The notes under the pieces: model-generated
What the model was told of the DNA's origin: nothing
Seen by the model: only the letters and a program-made list of their open reading frames with translations
Database searches by the model: none
Part shown: positions 47,041-58,174 of the stretch, in pieces
How positions within the stretch are numbered: the first letter of the stretch is position 1
Layout of the letters: each line of letters begins with the position of its first letter
Origin: Syncephalis fuscata
Lineage: Eukaryota > Zoopagomycota > Zoopagomycetes > Zoopagales > Piptocephalidaceae
NCBI GenBank assembly: GCA_025786725.1
Contig: JAHLTZ010000009.1
Coordinates: 248,001 to 312,000, forward strand
DNA: 64,000 nt
Direction of reading: 5' to 3'
Position numbers and translations under genes: made by a program

Positions 47041-47815
47041 TCAACTATACCGTAGCACAATCAATATATTTATCGCCCCTGGCATTCTTGGCAACAGTTG
47101 TACTGCACAATAAACTAGATTCAATTGTTGCTGGAACATCGCAATACAAGTGTCATTATAAAAACAGAATGTCTGCAAATGTCTAAAAATATAGACTAGT
47201 ACAATACATTTATTCAAATATATACAACCAAGTAGATATTTAGTGTACAACTATTTAATATTGCACAAATGTCACGCAGCTTGCTATCGCATTTTTCACA
47301 GTTTAGTACACTTGGAATAAGAATAAGAATAATAAGAATAATAAATACAATTTATTCATGTTATTCTGAATAACAATACCTTTTTGTTTAGTCACTGCGC
47401 GATAGCGAATGTCTATTGCTGCATCGATTGCTTGCATGTATTTAAGCAATAAATAGATATCACAAAGTTTAATTAATGTTTACAATCTATTTCTATGTTT
47501 TAATCAAATTGCTGTTTAATTACATTTTTAGATTATTTGCGTTTTATTGCATATTAATAACCATGAACGATTAAACCAAGTGTCTAGAAGTAGCTTGAAA
47601 AAAATACCAAATCACATTGGATATTCCACCGCTTTATTCGCTTTCATTGTTGTTGGTACACTATTCAGTCTGTATTGCATCCATCTGGGCGTCACAGTGT
47701 ATGTGTCATATATGATTGATAATTGAAGAAGCGACTGTACTAACATTAACAATATGTAAATACTATAAAATATGATAAAATATTTCATTTATTTTAATAA
47801 AGACACGAAACAATT
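46127..47815. repeat. 1.69-kb direct duplication, copy A
   Basis: From TTACGAAGTTATGAAAGGAA in the coding region to AATATTTCATTTATTTTAAT downstream, this is almost identical to 58,246-59,935 in the same orientation. Differences are scattered substitutions, one-base indels and an AAGAAT microsatellite that is shorter here (about 47,320) than in copy B (about 59,440). The flanks, including both N-terminal coding ends, are unrelated. Confidence 0.9.
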
Positions 47816-47961
47816 AAAAAAGTTTTTTGGGTGTTAGTTTACAGCTAGATCTCAAGTATAGATAAGAAAAATGACTGGCCGTTTATTATGATGTTATTTA
47901 GCGTAACAATAGCTTAATATATTATCAATCAATACATGCCGATGTTATCTGATATATCAAC

Positions 47962-48059
47962 TGCTAAACTAAACATTGGAGATAAGATAAGCTAATTGTA
48001 AAATTAAAATAGATCGCACTTTGTAGTGACTTATCATATCTCCAGTGTTTAGTTTAGCA
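47962..48059. repeat. Fold-back (imperfect palindrome) element
   Basis: TGCTAAACTAAACATTGGAG plus GATAAGATAAG on the left is mirrored by CTTATCATATCTCCAGTGTT plus TAGTTTAGCA on the right, with about 38 nt between. Arms are about 30 nt with a few mismatches. It could be a tiny MITE; as RNA it would fold into one hairpin. Confidence 0.5.
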
Positions 48060-49047
48060 CTATCATTTTATTGTGTAGTATAAAGTGCAATTGACTAAAT
48101 ATTACGAATATCATTAATGCTACAAAAGGCCTTTTGAAACATCTGCCACGTTGCTAATTATTTTGAATCGATAACAGATACTACAGTATTTAACCACCGA
48201 TCTTTAGCATTATCACAAGTGGTATTACTTGTTATGGAACTGGCCATAATTCGTTCCAGTCGGTACCAGTAATTGGATTAACTGATAATCGTGTGTCGGA
48301 CATACAAACAAAAAATGGGCGTGCTACTTTCCAATTGATGACGTTGATGAACATTTCAACAGTCAATTATCATGTGAATAATCTTTCCATGAAGGGAAAT
48401 AATATATGGCGCCATCGATGGTGACATTATCGAGTGTGCTGATTGGTGGAAAATAAAAGCGGCTTCTAAGGCACAGTTTTTTTATCAATTTTATTATTGA
48501 TACTGCTACGAAGAAAAGTAGCAGCAATAATAACAGCAAAGCCCAATGCGTGAGAAAAGGAAAAAAGAAAAAGAAAATTAATGCATGTCAGTATGTCTGC
48601 CTATGTCACACTCCTGCGATTAATTAAAGCAATTAATAACAGTATTAATAATGGCAATTAGTCATTCAATTGATGAGATGTCAGTCGGCCGACAGTCTTA
48701 CCTTCACTACAAGACAGACAAATAGCTGTCGTCTCCAAGCTTGGTTGACAGTTGATTCAAAGCATAATGAAGAGCACAGCTAATTGAGCGGTGCCCCAAC
48801 CGGCCGGCAAGATAGGTGGAAGACAAGCGAATGGGCGGGTGTGTGATGGTTCGTTATGAGCACGCCATCGTATTCCGACACCTAAAAAGAACACGATATC
48901 TGTATTGTCATCACCAATAGCGAGCACCCTTCCATTACTGTACCAGCCTGTGTGCACTGCCTCTGCTTCTTTCTCTTGTTCGTTCGTCCGTCGGTCCGTC
49001 ACTGTTATCGCTCCACACCTGTCGGTGTTTATCAAATAGTTTTCTGC

Positions 49048-49054
49048 TATAAAA
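49048..49054 (+). promoter_or_regulatory. Candidate TATA box for SAM synthetase
   Basis: TATAAAA in the context CTGCTATAAAAGG, about 280 nt upstream of the ATG and just before the pyrimidine-rich leader, as expected for a strongly expressed gene. Confidence 0.4.
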
Positions 49055-49332
49055 GGTTTCCAGTAAGTTTGTCTATTCGCGCCTCCTTACCTTTCTGCTG
49101 TTGTCTGGCTATCTCTCCTGTTTGCCTTCGCTCTAGTAGCTCTTGCTTACTCGTTCGTTCTCGTTTGTCTGTCACGTCCGTTTGGCCTTTAACTACTGCG
49201 CAACTATCACTAGCGTTTATTTTTTTTTTACTTTTTTATTCGTCCTAGCATTATTACTTGCTTGTACTGCGCTGTCATTGCCCTCAGTCCCTTTTACTCT
49301 ACGCTCCATATTAACGTTTGCCTATTATCTTG

Positions 49333-50638
49333 ATGCCAGCCTCTGAAATGTCCAATACATTCCTTTTCACCTCCGAGTCTGTTGGTGAAGGACACCCAGG
49401 TAGGTTAGCATGCGCCATATACTACAAGCGACATTGTACATGACGCTATATCCATAAGTGGTTACCATAGCGACGATAATTGCAAAACATTAGTACCATT
49501 AGAAATACAAAAGACTAATTAATGTTATTTATTGATAGACAAAATCTGTGACCAAGTCTCCGATGCCATCCTAGATGCCTGTCTACTCGAGGATCCTTAC
49601 TCGAAGGTTGCCTGCGAGACGGCAACCAAGACTGGTATGGTGATGGTTTTTGGTGAAATCACGACATCGGCCAAGCTAGATTTCCAAAAAATTATTCGCG
49701 ATGCCATCAAAGCCATCGGCTATGACGACTCTGCCAAAGGCTTCGACTACAAAACTTGTAATGTTTTGGTAGCTATTGAGCAACAATCGCCCGAAATTGC
49801 CCAAGGTCTCGTGCAGCGTGGTGCCGCCATCGAAGACACCGGTGCTGGTGATCAGGGCATTATGTTCGGCTATGCTACCGATGAGACGCCCGAGTACATG
49901 CCATTCACCATCACCATGGCCCACAAGCTTAACATGAAGATGTCTGAGCTGCGCCGTGATGGCACTCTTAGCTGGTTGCGTCCCGACTCAAAAACCCAAG
50001 TCACCGCCGAGTACCGCAACGAGGACGGCGCCATGGTGCCTATCCGCGTCCACACTGTGGTCATTTCCGCGCAGCATGCACCTGAAGTGAGCAACGAAGA
50101 GATTCGCTCAGCATTGCTTGAAAAGGTCATTCGGGCCGTCATTCCAGCCGAATTCCTCGATGACAACACAATCTTCCATTTGCAGCCATCGGGCAAGTTT
50201 ATCATTGGTGGCCCACAAGGCGATGCCGGTCTTACTGGCCGTAAGATTATCGTCGACACCTATGGTGGCTGGGGTGCCCACGGTGGCGGCGCTTTCTCCG
50301 GCAAAGATTGGTCCAAGGTTGATCGCAGTGCTGCTTATTCGGCCCGTTGGATTGCTAAATCGCTTGTCCATGCCAAATTGGCACGTCGCTGCCTCGTGCA
50401 GCTCAGCTACGCCATTGGTGTTGCCGAGCCACTTAGCATCTTTGTCGATACTTACGGCACTGGCCGTCGCAGCAACGAGGAATTGCTCAAGATTGTCCAC
50501 GACAACTTTGACCTTCGCCCAGGTGTCATTGTCCGTGAACTCAACCTAACCAAGCCAATCTACCGCCGCACCGCTTGCTACGGTCACTTTGGTCGCGAAG
50601 AGTTCACATGGGAACAACCAAAAGAACTCAAGTTCTAA
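49333..50638 (+). CDS. S-adenosylmethionine synthetase
   Basis: Exon 1 (49,333-49,399) encodes [20 protein letters not shown] then HP, split inside the Asp codon of HPDKICDQ. Exon 2 is 49,539-50,638. The product is 388 residues, normal for the family. Signatures are present: [20 protein letters not shown] (ATP-binding hexapeptide GAGDQG), [19 protein letters not shown] (P-loop-like GGGAFSGKD), [18 protein letters not shown], with the catalytic His in GHP. The enzyme makes S-adenosylmethionine from methionine and ATP in the cytosol. Codon choice is strongly biased to C-ending codons and GC is visibly higher than in neighbours, typical of high expression. A shorter start at 49,348 (MSNTFLF) is possible. 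No frame problems. Confidence 0.96.
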
Positions 50639-51568
50639 CTGACTACTTGACCAAGGATTGCATTTAGTATTATCTTTGCTATCTCCATCATCTTGCCATT
50701 ATTATGTTTTCAAATAAATTTCGATACAAAATACAGCTTTTATCATACAATATATTTTGTTTATTATTGTCTAAATAGAGCGTAGATGAAGCTGCATAAC
50801 ATAACATATATGTGTATATGTGGTAATACAGCTGAGTGATTGACCATATATTGTGTGTGAAAAAACTCTAAATATGCTAGTTATTATTAAGTAACAAAAT
50901 TTTAAGCCATTACATGACAATAACATCAATAGTTTATTTAGTTGGCTGTTTTTTATCTGTATTATTGACATTTGTAACATTCGCGTAGTTGAACTACACA
51001 TTGAATTTATTGAACATGGTGATGGGTGGTGAGCAACATCAATCATTAAATACTCATCACCATAGATTCATCATCCAGTATGTATATATTCAGTACATAT
51101 ATATCATCCCTATTCTATCTCACACCACTATACACCATGCTATGATATATTAGACACATTTTATTGTTTATATGCTCCAATATACTTTATTCATTCCACT
51201 TATTGCGTTATATGATTTCTTACCGTACATTTGTTATTTTATACACCATTATATACTCGCTTATCCTTTCTCTATCCAAAACTATTTTTATTTTTGTTCT
51301 AGCGTTATTATTATAAAGTTCGACTAATGTCGGTCATCTACTCATGCATATATGCTTAATAACTTAAACATCGCTAATCTTGTTCAATATTGCATATTTA
51401 TTATAATGTTTATTATTTTATTATATATTGGCTATACACTGTCTATAGCCGTTATCAGTATGATTCCAACTCTTTTATTAATGAATTATTGTATTTGAAT
51501 AATCTCTTCTATTTTCCAATCTTCTACTGTTACGTTTTGGGCATATTTATAATGTAGAATACTTGTCT
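50639..51568. repeat. Intergenic with repeats B and C
   Basis: Repeat B lies near 50,990-51,095 (GAATTTATTGAACATGGTGA) and repeat C at 51,276-51,484, which is inverted relative to 33,361-33,549. The rest is AT-rich. The 91-codon minus-strand open frame (50,771-51,046) overlaps B and is not supported. Confidence 0.55.
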
Positions 51569-51739
51569 ATGGCGACAAAGAAGGTAGGACGACTAGCATT
51601 TCTGATGTTCGCCATTCTCTTGAGCATTCTTAGTATCAACTTGGTAGGCGCAGTTTATTTGCCAATCATTGATAAAGCAAATGATCTTCATCATAGCAAT
51701 AATGGTAAACTGAGTGTTCTCACCAGAAAGATTTTGTGA
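51569..51739 (+). CDS. Small secreted peptide candidate
   Basis: A 56-residue frame: MATKKVGRLAFLMFAILLSI and LSINLVGAVYLPIIDKAND, then a polar end NNGKLSVLTRKIL. A basic start, a 16-residue hydrophobic core and a small-residue site (LVGA-VY) make a convincing signal peptide; the mature part would be about 27 residues without cysteines. It lies between repeat C and a reversed copy of the MITE-like family, so it may belong to a repeat or be a captured gene. No homologue is recognised and a chance ORF is possible. Confidence 0.4.
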   Translation: MATKKVGRLAFLMFAILLSILSINLVGAVYLPIIDKANDLHHSNNGKLSVLTRKIL

Positions 51740-51929
51740 CGACAGCTGTAACCAAATATACGGCATGCCGTTGAGGTTACTTGAACAGATGTTGATGTAA
51801 AATAAGAGAAATAAAGACTAGGGATTGAATAGTGTTATTTATTGGTGTTCAAATACACATGTCATTTATATTGTTATATTTGGCATTATAACATAATATA
51901 TTGCTGAATAGAACAATAATATAGTAATA

Positions 51930-51990
51930 AGAAAAGGGAGTGAAATAAGTAAATAAAAATATTGAAGTCAAAGTACAGTAGCTCCAATTG
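51930..51990. repeat. Reversed fragment of the MITE-like family
   Basis: Read on the minus strand from 51,990 it gives GGAGCTACTGTACTTTGACT then ATATTTTTATTTACTTATTT, matching the start of the copy at 32,362 over about 50 nt. It lies just upstream of the MYND gene. Confidence 0.5.
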
Positions 51991-52100
51991 ATTAACTGGT
52001 AAAATAATGAAAATAGTAATAAATTAAATAACAGACTTGCTTTTCATTTAAACTCAAATAGATTTATTATTATTATTACTATTATTATTATTGTTAAAAA

Positions 52101-53846
52101 ATGCAATCTCTAAACACGCTTGTTTATACTGAAGAAGAACGTGCGGCGGAAAAGAAACAGGCAGTTGAGCTAGTTTCTACTCTGTCTACGACGCCGATAG
52201 AGCGTAGTACGTGGCATTTAGAGCTACGCCGTACACCAGGTCGTCAAATCGACGATCCTCACCAATTGCTTATTGCTTTTCGAGACAGTTTTGGCGAGTT
52301 ACGCGGCTTCGAAAGCGAATCCGAGGCCGATTCGGCCAATAGCACGGAGGATCAAACTGAAAAGGTGGCCGCAGCTGTATATAACGTATTCTGTCGGGCA
52401 GCAGCCTTTCCTATGAATCGTCGTGGTGAACCCGAGCGGCCAACACGCGTTGTTATGACGACCGTTGGCGATCTTATCGATCAGCAGTGGCGTTCGGTAG
52501 TTAGTCAGCGACTTCAGCGGCTAAATATTCAATTTGATCTAGATCCAAACTGGAAGCCATCTTTGCAAACAGAAGCAGACAAAGCTACTGCTAGTGCCAT
52601 TGACAAATCGAATTGCACTACAGCCAAACAAGTATATTTATTTGCTTGTCATGTTTGCTCACGCTCATTGTCCGAAACTTTATTATCGCGATGTGCACGC
52701 TGTGAGGCTGTGCGCTATTGTGGACGCGAATGCCAAAAGACCGATTGGACGACAGTCCACCGACGAGTCTGCGCCTCGCTTCGAACAGATAGGACACAGG
52801 CACGCGAGTTACCTCAACGACCCGGTTGTTATACGCAAGCAAAAGCGACCAATTTCAACTGGGATGAATATGTACAACAGACCACACTTAGTGCAGTATG
52901 GCCAATGGCCATAGCACTTGATCATTCAATGAACTCGTCACCGATGATTGTTAATTATTTAAAGGAACATGACCTAGCGATGGCCAACGAGCTTTGTCTT
53001 GATGCGCCATTGCTTGAGTCGTCTGGATTTAGAACAGCACCTAAAGCAATTAGTACATGGTTGGATGTATATCGCGCAAAAGGATTATCGGTAGATTCAC
53101 CAGCAGCCTTGTTAATCCACCGACCACTTACGCTATTTCATCTACTGACACACGTAGCTCAAAAACAGCCATATACTAGCATGAACCCAATTAAAACACT
53201 AGTTACAACGCCAGGCACCTATTTATGTGTTCATTGGGTTAATACAACACGTGCACATGTTGCCGTTAGCATGTTTTATGAGTTACTTACCGTACTACTT
53301 CCAGGTGTTACTATCGATTTATTCCTCGTCGGTACATTGCTTGTCAATTGTCAGTTCTCCGCGGACATGTTAGATACAAACGAGCAAAGTGGCCATAAGC
53401 ATAACAGAGACAGCCAGACGACTAGTAAATCAGTATCTTATACACGAGTGTTTAAAAATGAACGCGAGGGATCTTGTATACGTGTTCATATAGCACCGGT
53501 GACCTATTCACGCTTTCCAGCTCAACAATATCCGGCGGATCTGGTTATTTTATCGGAAATGACTGCAACAAACGAACCGCTAAACAATCTGCTCATGCAA
53601 ACAATCAATAAAGCACTCTCTGCACATGGTTGTCTAGCTATTCTAGAATCGACAGCACTTGGTATACGTCTACTGACCGATGATATTCGATCGATTAAAA
53701 ACGAGGTCAATCCAATCCATCAATGGACACCAGTATTTGAAACCGTACAAATGAATCCGTTTATCCATCCATGGTCAAAGATATTACCGTCATTATGTCT
53801 ACCTGCTTTTAATGATGCATTTTTGCAAACATTTACAAGAATATAA
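52101..53846 (+). CDS. MYND zinc finger protein
   Basis: An intronless 581-residue frame. The MYND finger is complete: C183-x2-C186, C198-x2-C201, C207, C211, H220 and C224, in the stretch CHVCSRSLSETLLSRCARCE and onward. Before it, residues 1-175 are helical and charged with no domain recognised. After it, residues 250-581 form a folded-looking region with WLDVYRAKGLSVDSPAALLI, LTLFHLLTHVA, VHWVNTTRAHVAVSMFYELL and LPGVTIDLFLVGTLLVNC. A MYND finger followed by such a C-terminal region recalls Mss51-type and related fungal MYND proteins, but the match is too loose for a name. MYND fingers bind Pro-rich peptides. Confidence 0.75.
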   Translation: MQSLNTLVYTEEERAAEKKQAVELVSTLSTTPIERSTWHLELRRTPGRQIDDPHQLLIAFRDSFGELRGFESESEADSANSTEDQTEKVAAAVYNVFCRAAAFPMNRRGEPERPTRVVMTTVGDLIDQQWRSVVSQRLQRLNIQFDLDPNWKPSLQTEADKATASAIDKSNCTTAKQVYLFACHVCSRSLSETLLSRCARCEAVRYCGRECQKTDWTTVHRRVCASLRTDRTQARELPQRPGCYTQAKATNFNWDEYVQQTTLSAVWPMAIALDHSMNSSPMIVNYLKEHDLAMANELCLDAPLLESSGFRTAPKAISTWLDVYRAKGLSVDSPAALLIHRPLTLFHLLTHVAQKQPYTSMNPIKTLVTTPGTYLCVHWVNTTRAHVAVSMFYELLTVLLPGVTIDLFLVGTLLVNCQFSADMLDTNEQSGHKHNRDSQTTSKSVSYTRVFKNEREGSCIRVHIAPVTYSRFPAQQYPADLVILSEMTATNEPLNNLLMQTINKALSAHGCLAILESTALGIRLLTDDIRSIKNEVNPIHQWTPVFETVQMNPFIHPWSKILPSLCLPAFNDAFLQTFTRI

Positions 53847-55027
53847 TAAATTATTTATAAAAGATGTAAATAATAATAATAATAATAATCACTTTGTTAA
53901 AAGAATAAATACCAATAACAAGTATATTAAACTCAAAAATTAAAAGCTCACCTATCGATGTAACTTTAAATATTCTGGAAAATAAAGCATTCGTATTTTT
54001 TTCATAAACCTCATTATTGAAAAGTATTATTACGACAGTTTATCGATGAACTATAACTGTAAAGAGAATAGTTTTCCATTTAAATAAGAAAAGTATTTCC
54101 ATTTTTTCTTTTTCTTTTCATTTTCATTCTATTCTTTTTTAACTGCGCTTTTATTTATAGCTACTGACATTGATCAAGCAAGATTAAGGCAAGTATTTAT
54201 ACCATTTGTTATATGGAATATGCCTAGATGTGCGTGATGATAACGTTAGACGGGCGGACGGAGGTGTCACTGCTGGTGACGGTCAGGAGTGTACAAATTT
54301 TCTTGACTCAGTGGTGACCGTGTCGAATGTCTATTGCTGATGCTTCTTTTTCTACTGTTATAATCTATTGCGATACGCCTACAGATTACTAACCTACTGT
54401 TGCTATTAGATAGGCTCAAGTAATTGCTGATTATTTAAATAAAATACCATTAAATCTATTTACTTAAATCTATAGTGAATTGTGGATTAAAGTACAACGC
54501 GTATTTTATGATTTGATTAATTGCTGTAATGTTTTGTCCATTGCTTTAGTTTATAGCTGTTTACAAATTTATAATGTAAGATTATTCATAATAAATAGCG
54601 TAAAAATAAGCTATTACTATATTGTTTTTGCAACATAAATACACGCTGCTACTATTTGTCTTTTAAATATGCTGGTATTTTATTAAAAATTAAAAACGAA
54701 AAAGTTCAGTGTATAAAGATAATGATTGACATAATAAGATGGTGATATTTATTAGCAAATATACAGAAAATGAGTGAAAAAGACGAAGGTACTTGCTGAT
54801 GCTTTATTATTTTACTACTGAGATGTTCTATAGCGACATATCGTTATTGCAAATTGAATTGACAGTTGTTTGCGCAGTTTCAGCAATAGCATATCTGTTG
54901 CAGTAGGCTTATCAGCTGCGCGTAGTTGGTGTTACTCCTGTGATTTTTGGTTTCATCTTTGTTATAACGTAGCACCCTTTTCTTTTACTGCCAGCTGCAA
55001 CTTTACTCTTTACTATCCATCGACAAT
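53847..55027. other. Intergenic 1.2 kb, no gene seen
   Basis: AT-rich, with a short GC-richer island at about 54,240-54,300 (GGTGTCACTGCTGGTGACGG). No repeat copy or RNA gene recognised. Confidence 0.45.
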
Positions 55028-55486
55028 ATGCTCGAATATTTGTATGATAATCAAAGTGCATCGGCCGCCATCGAAGCAAAGTACAAAGCTGCAGGCGACG
55101 ATGAAATCAGTGCACTTGACATTGCAGCCATTAGCCATCCGGTAACATGGGAACAGCATCGACAACATCGACAACAGTCGTATACATCATCTGTTAGCCA
55201 TCGACTTCAAGCGATTCGTTCTTGGGTGCAGCAGCGTTTATTACAGCCATCGACATGGTCTACCACCAATACAGCAACAATAACAACGCATCGCTCCCAT
55301 TATCCTTATCCACATCGTGCTGAAGCTACACACCACCAAGTAACAACAGAGGTAGAAAATGCTATGGAGCACCTGCAAGCAAATGAACAAAAAAATAGTA
55401 CTATCGATGATTTTACTTTAACAGAATCAACAACTGCGGATAATCGTCAACGCAGGCATCAATATAAAATACGCAGCAAGCTTTGA
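55028..55486 (+). CDS. Hypothetical 152-residue protein
   Basis: ATG-initiated frame starting MLEYLYDNQSASAAIEAKYK, with a helical N-terminal half containing DEISALDIAAISHPVTWEQH and SVSHRLQAIRSWVQQRLLQP, and a Thr/His-rich disordered C-terminal half ending RRHQYKIRSKL. Composition is protein-like, with no hydrophobic run or cysteine pattern. No family recognised. It may be complete or the first exon of a longer gene; no strong donor is seen at its end. Confidence 0.5.
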   Translation: MLEYLYDNQSASAAIEAKYKAAGDDEISALDIAAISHPVTWEQHRQHRQQSYTSSVSHRLQAIRSWVQQRLLQPSTWSTTNTATITTHRSHYPYPHRAEATHHQVTTEVENAMEHLQANEQKNSTIDDFTLTESTTADNRQRRHQYKIRSKL

Positions 55487-56359
55487 CTTTTCAGCTTATT
55501 GCAGCGCGTGTACATATCAACTAAAATAAACTAGCTGCTTAATGGTGATAATATTTTTAATATTATGAAACATCACACATCGCATTTTATGTTTCGGCTG
55601 TGGTGAATCAATGGACTTGTGGTGATGGTGGTGGTGGTGTTTATCGAGGGTGATGGCCAATGCGTACACACGCCCTTTTCACTGGACTATTGGGGCAGAG
55701 ACCAAGAAGGTGCTGGTGTAGTACAAGGCCAAAGGCAGAATAAAGAATGGATGTTGTTTGTGGTAAAATGGCGTATGGCCACCAGGTAATTACGAATCAA
55801 TGGCGAGCTACTAATAATAGATGGAAGGAGTGCGGAGTAGTGCAAATTTTTGCATTCTAATTGCCCCTGTAGGCAGCGTAAATCCTGTTATTATTGCTGT
55901 TGGCAATACCCACATGGCAGGCCATGCATCAATGAAATCAAATTTCTCCTTCTAATAATGATGTGGGAACTTGGTGTCTTGTACAAGACATGTGTCTTGC
56001 TTGATGTTTAAAAGGGGCCTTCACCAGCTAAACATGCCCCGCCGCTCACAATTCAACCAGCTCTTCTTTTAACTGACCAGTTTTACTTTTACTTTGATAT
56101 TTCATATCAACTACTGTATGTTAAGTGTCTGAATACCATTGGCAACCAAGCAACATCAAATTGCGCTTCACCACCACGCCAAACAACACTCGAATGCTAA
56201 AAGGAACCAAACCATCTCTTTGTTGTTGTTCACGTCGTTTCCATAACGCCGTCCAAATACCTTTTAATTATAGCCATCGTGGCTTTATCAATATAGCAGT
56301 GCCAAGCTCGTGTTTTCCTCCCTTTCGCTAAAAGCTAGTTATTAGTGCAAATATACAAC
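55487..56359. other. Intergenic, no gene seen
   Basis: Contains a GGT/GTG-rich patch (about 55,615-55,640) and a pyrimidine-rich stretch before the next ORF. No recognised feature. Confidence 0.4.
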
Positions 56360-57133
56360 ATGTATAACAGCAGTAGTAATAGTAAAAATATGCGTCTACA
56401 AACCTTTGGCGCTTCTGCCATCAACGTCAGCCCCCCTGAAGTCAGCAGTGGATATCGTCTTCGAGACCGTCGCGCATCTATCACTACTGAGACGAATACG
56501 GCAACGCCATCTGCACCGGCGTTTGTGCCTTCCAAGGAACGGCTTGACCATTCACTCGTATTGCACGATAATACCGGATTAGCTGTCCATTCGGCCAATC
56601 TACCAAGCGAATCGGTGCGACCAGATGCTTATGTCGAATCGGAAGCACGTGCAGCTTCCTATCCCTTATCACCGGAACCGACGGCCAATACTGGAACTGC
56701 AACTTCTCCTTCATCGCCCCAGCAAAAACTACCTTTCCGGTATTTTAGAAGCAACAGCGGCAATCGGCCCTATAGCAATCGTTCGTCGTCGCCTCTTTCA
56801 TCAAAGGATCCGGAGCATACGAATGATGATGAACAGGTACGCATCCAATCGGCTACGATAAAAAGTACGGCAGCTGTTCATGACGTTCAGCTTGGTCCCG
56901 ACGAATTTGGACGCATCACGTCGGATGTACAGCGCGTTAGCCAGAACCATTGTCCACCCGATTGGCATCGCGACGAGGAAGTAGATCGATCAAGCGTGCC
57001 AGGAGCTGAAGAGTATCTAGAGCGACATAATAAGCGTCAGCTTCATGCGGCACAATCATCCAGGCAAGCATCATCATCATTAGTATCGTCGTTGCCATTG
57101 TCGTCTGAAATACGCCTTGTCAGTAAACTTTAA
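56360..57133 (+). CDS. Hypothetical disordered protein
   Basis: From MYNSSSNSKNMRLQTFGASA (ATG 56,360) a 257-residue frame without introns. It is Ser/Pro/Arg-rich and probably disordered, with basic RLRDRRAS and SP sites (YPLSPEP, SPSSPQQK, SPLSSKDPE) that could be phosphorylated. A more ordered C-terminal part, LGPDEFGRITSDVQRVSQNH followed by PPDWHRDEE and EEYLERHNKRQLH, ends EIRLVSKL. No family recognised. The length without stops and balanced codon use support coding. Confidence 0.55.
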   Translation: MYNSSSNSKNMRLQTFGASAINVSPPEVSSGYRLRDRRASITTETNTATPSAPAFVPSKERLDHSLVLHDNTGLAVHSANLPSESVRPDAYVESEARAASYPLSPEPTANTGTATSPSSPQQKLPFRYFRSNSGNRPYSNRSSSPLSSKDPEHTNDDEQVRIQSATIKSTAAVHDVQLGPDEFGRITSDVQRVSQNHCPPDWHRDEEVDRSSVPGAEEYLERHNKRQLHAAQSSRQASSSLVSSLPLSSEIRLVSKL

Positions 57134-58174
57134 GGTGTACACAGACAATCGTAGCGCACATGTGCGGGTATTCGATCATTGCTTACTTATATTTGTTGTT
57201 GCATGTAGCGCTCATACTGCTAATTGCTGTACAAATGGCAACTAGCTCACAATTATTACAAAGATTATATATTGCCATAATTGGCAATATACTATTTCTT
57301 TACTTCTTTTGCTAATGTTAGCGGTTTATTATTGTCTGATATATCTATTCCATCAACGATGGTTGTAACCAGTTAAATATTACCAGTGTTATACGAATTA
57401 TTGCCAACTTTGATGATAATGATCGATTTTAAATGAAAATGAAATCGTTTGTTTTTTTAGTAGCACTTAATTTGATTGTCAAACAACTGCCAATCTATTG
57501 CAAGTTGCATTAGCGGCCACATAGCAACCATTACAAAATTACTCAGCATTATCACCATGTAATAAAATAACTATCATTTATACTCACTATAATAGACACT
57601 GTGTTATCATAGATAGCTAAATTTATTTAGTTTGTAGTATAGAAAACATGGCATGCTGCAATGTTATTTGTGACAATCAGGCCAGTGCCATTCATGCGCC
57701 CATTAAATAAAAATGGTATAAAGTATTTCAAAGCTATTACTACATTATTATAAAAAACAAAAAATAGTATAGCTAATTAACCAACCAACTATTAGAATAA
57801 TACAGCTAATATAATTAGGATGCACCGTGTACGTTCATAGACAGCTGTTTTATTACAGCAATATTTGCGAATGCTTATAAAGCATAAATGTTTGCGCTAT
57901 ACAGCTATTAAAATTGTAATAGCTTTATTCAAGCTGATACAAGTTTTTCATTTGATCTTGAATAATGAGCTAAGAGAAATTTAAGAAATGTAATCTAATT
58001 TATGTATAATACTAGTGTTGAGCCTTTAAAAGGTCTTTATGCTCATAAATTACATTTTAATTTTTACGTTTTTCATACAGTCCTTTATTTACCAAGCTAT
58101 ATTCACACACATATATATATTACATTAATAACAAACAACGATAACCGATAACCAATAACAGCATTGTATTAAAA
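57134..58174. other. Intergenic 1 kb, no gene seen
   Basis: AT-rich spacer before the 58-kb membrane protein copy. Not similar to the sequence upstream of the 46-kb copy. No repeat recognised. Confidence 0.45.

Larger units (their letters stand above)
47816..49332. other. Intergenic and SAM synthetase promoter region
   Basis: Contains the fold-back at 47,962-48,059 and a coding-like trace at about 48,260-48,415 (IGLTDNRVSDIQTKNGRATF in one frame, with no start and no family recognised). A pyrimidine-rich leader follows from about 48,950. Open frames in the leader (48,952-49,346) are Ser/Phe/Leu-rich by composition and are not called. Confidence 0.45.

Noticed and set aside
47041-47250. 69-codon minus-strand ORF duplicated at 59,162-59,371
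   Set aside because: It is carried along by the 1.69-kb duplication, and nothing in it suggests a protein.
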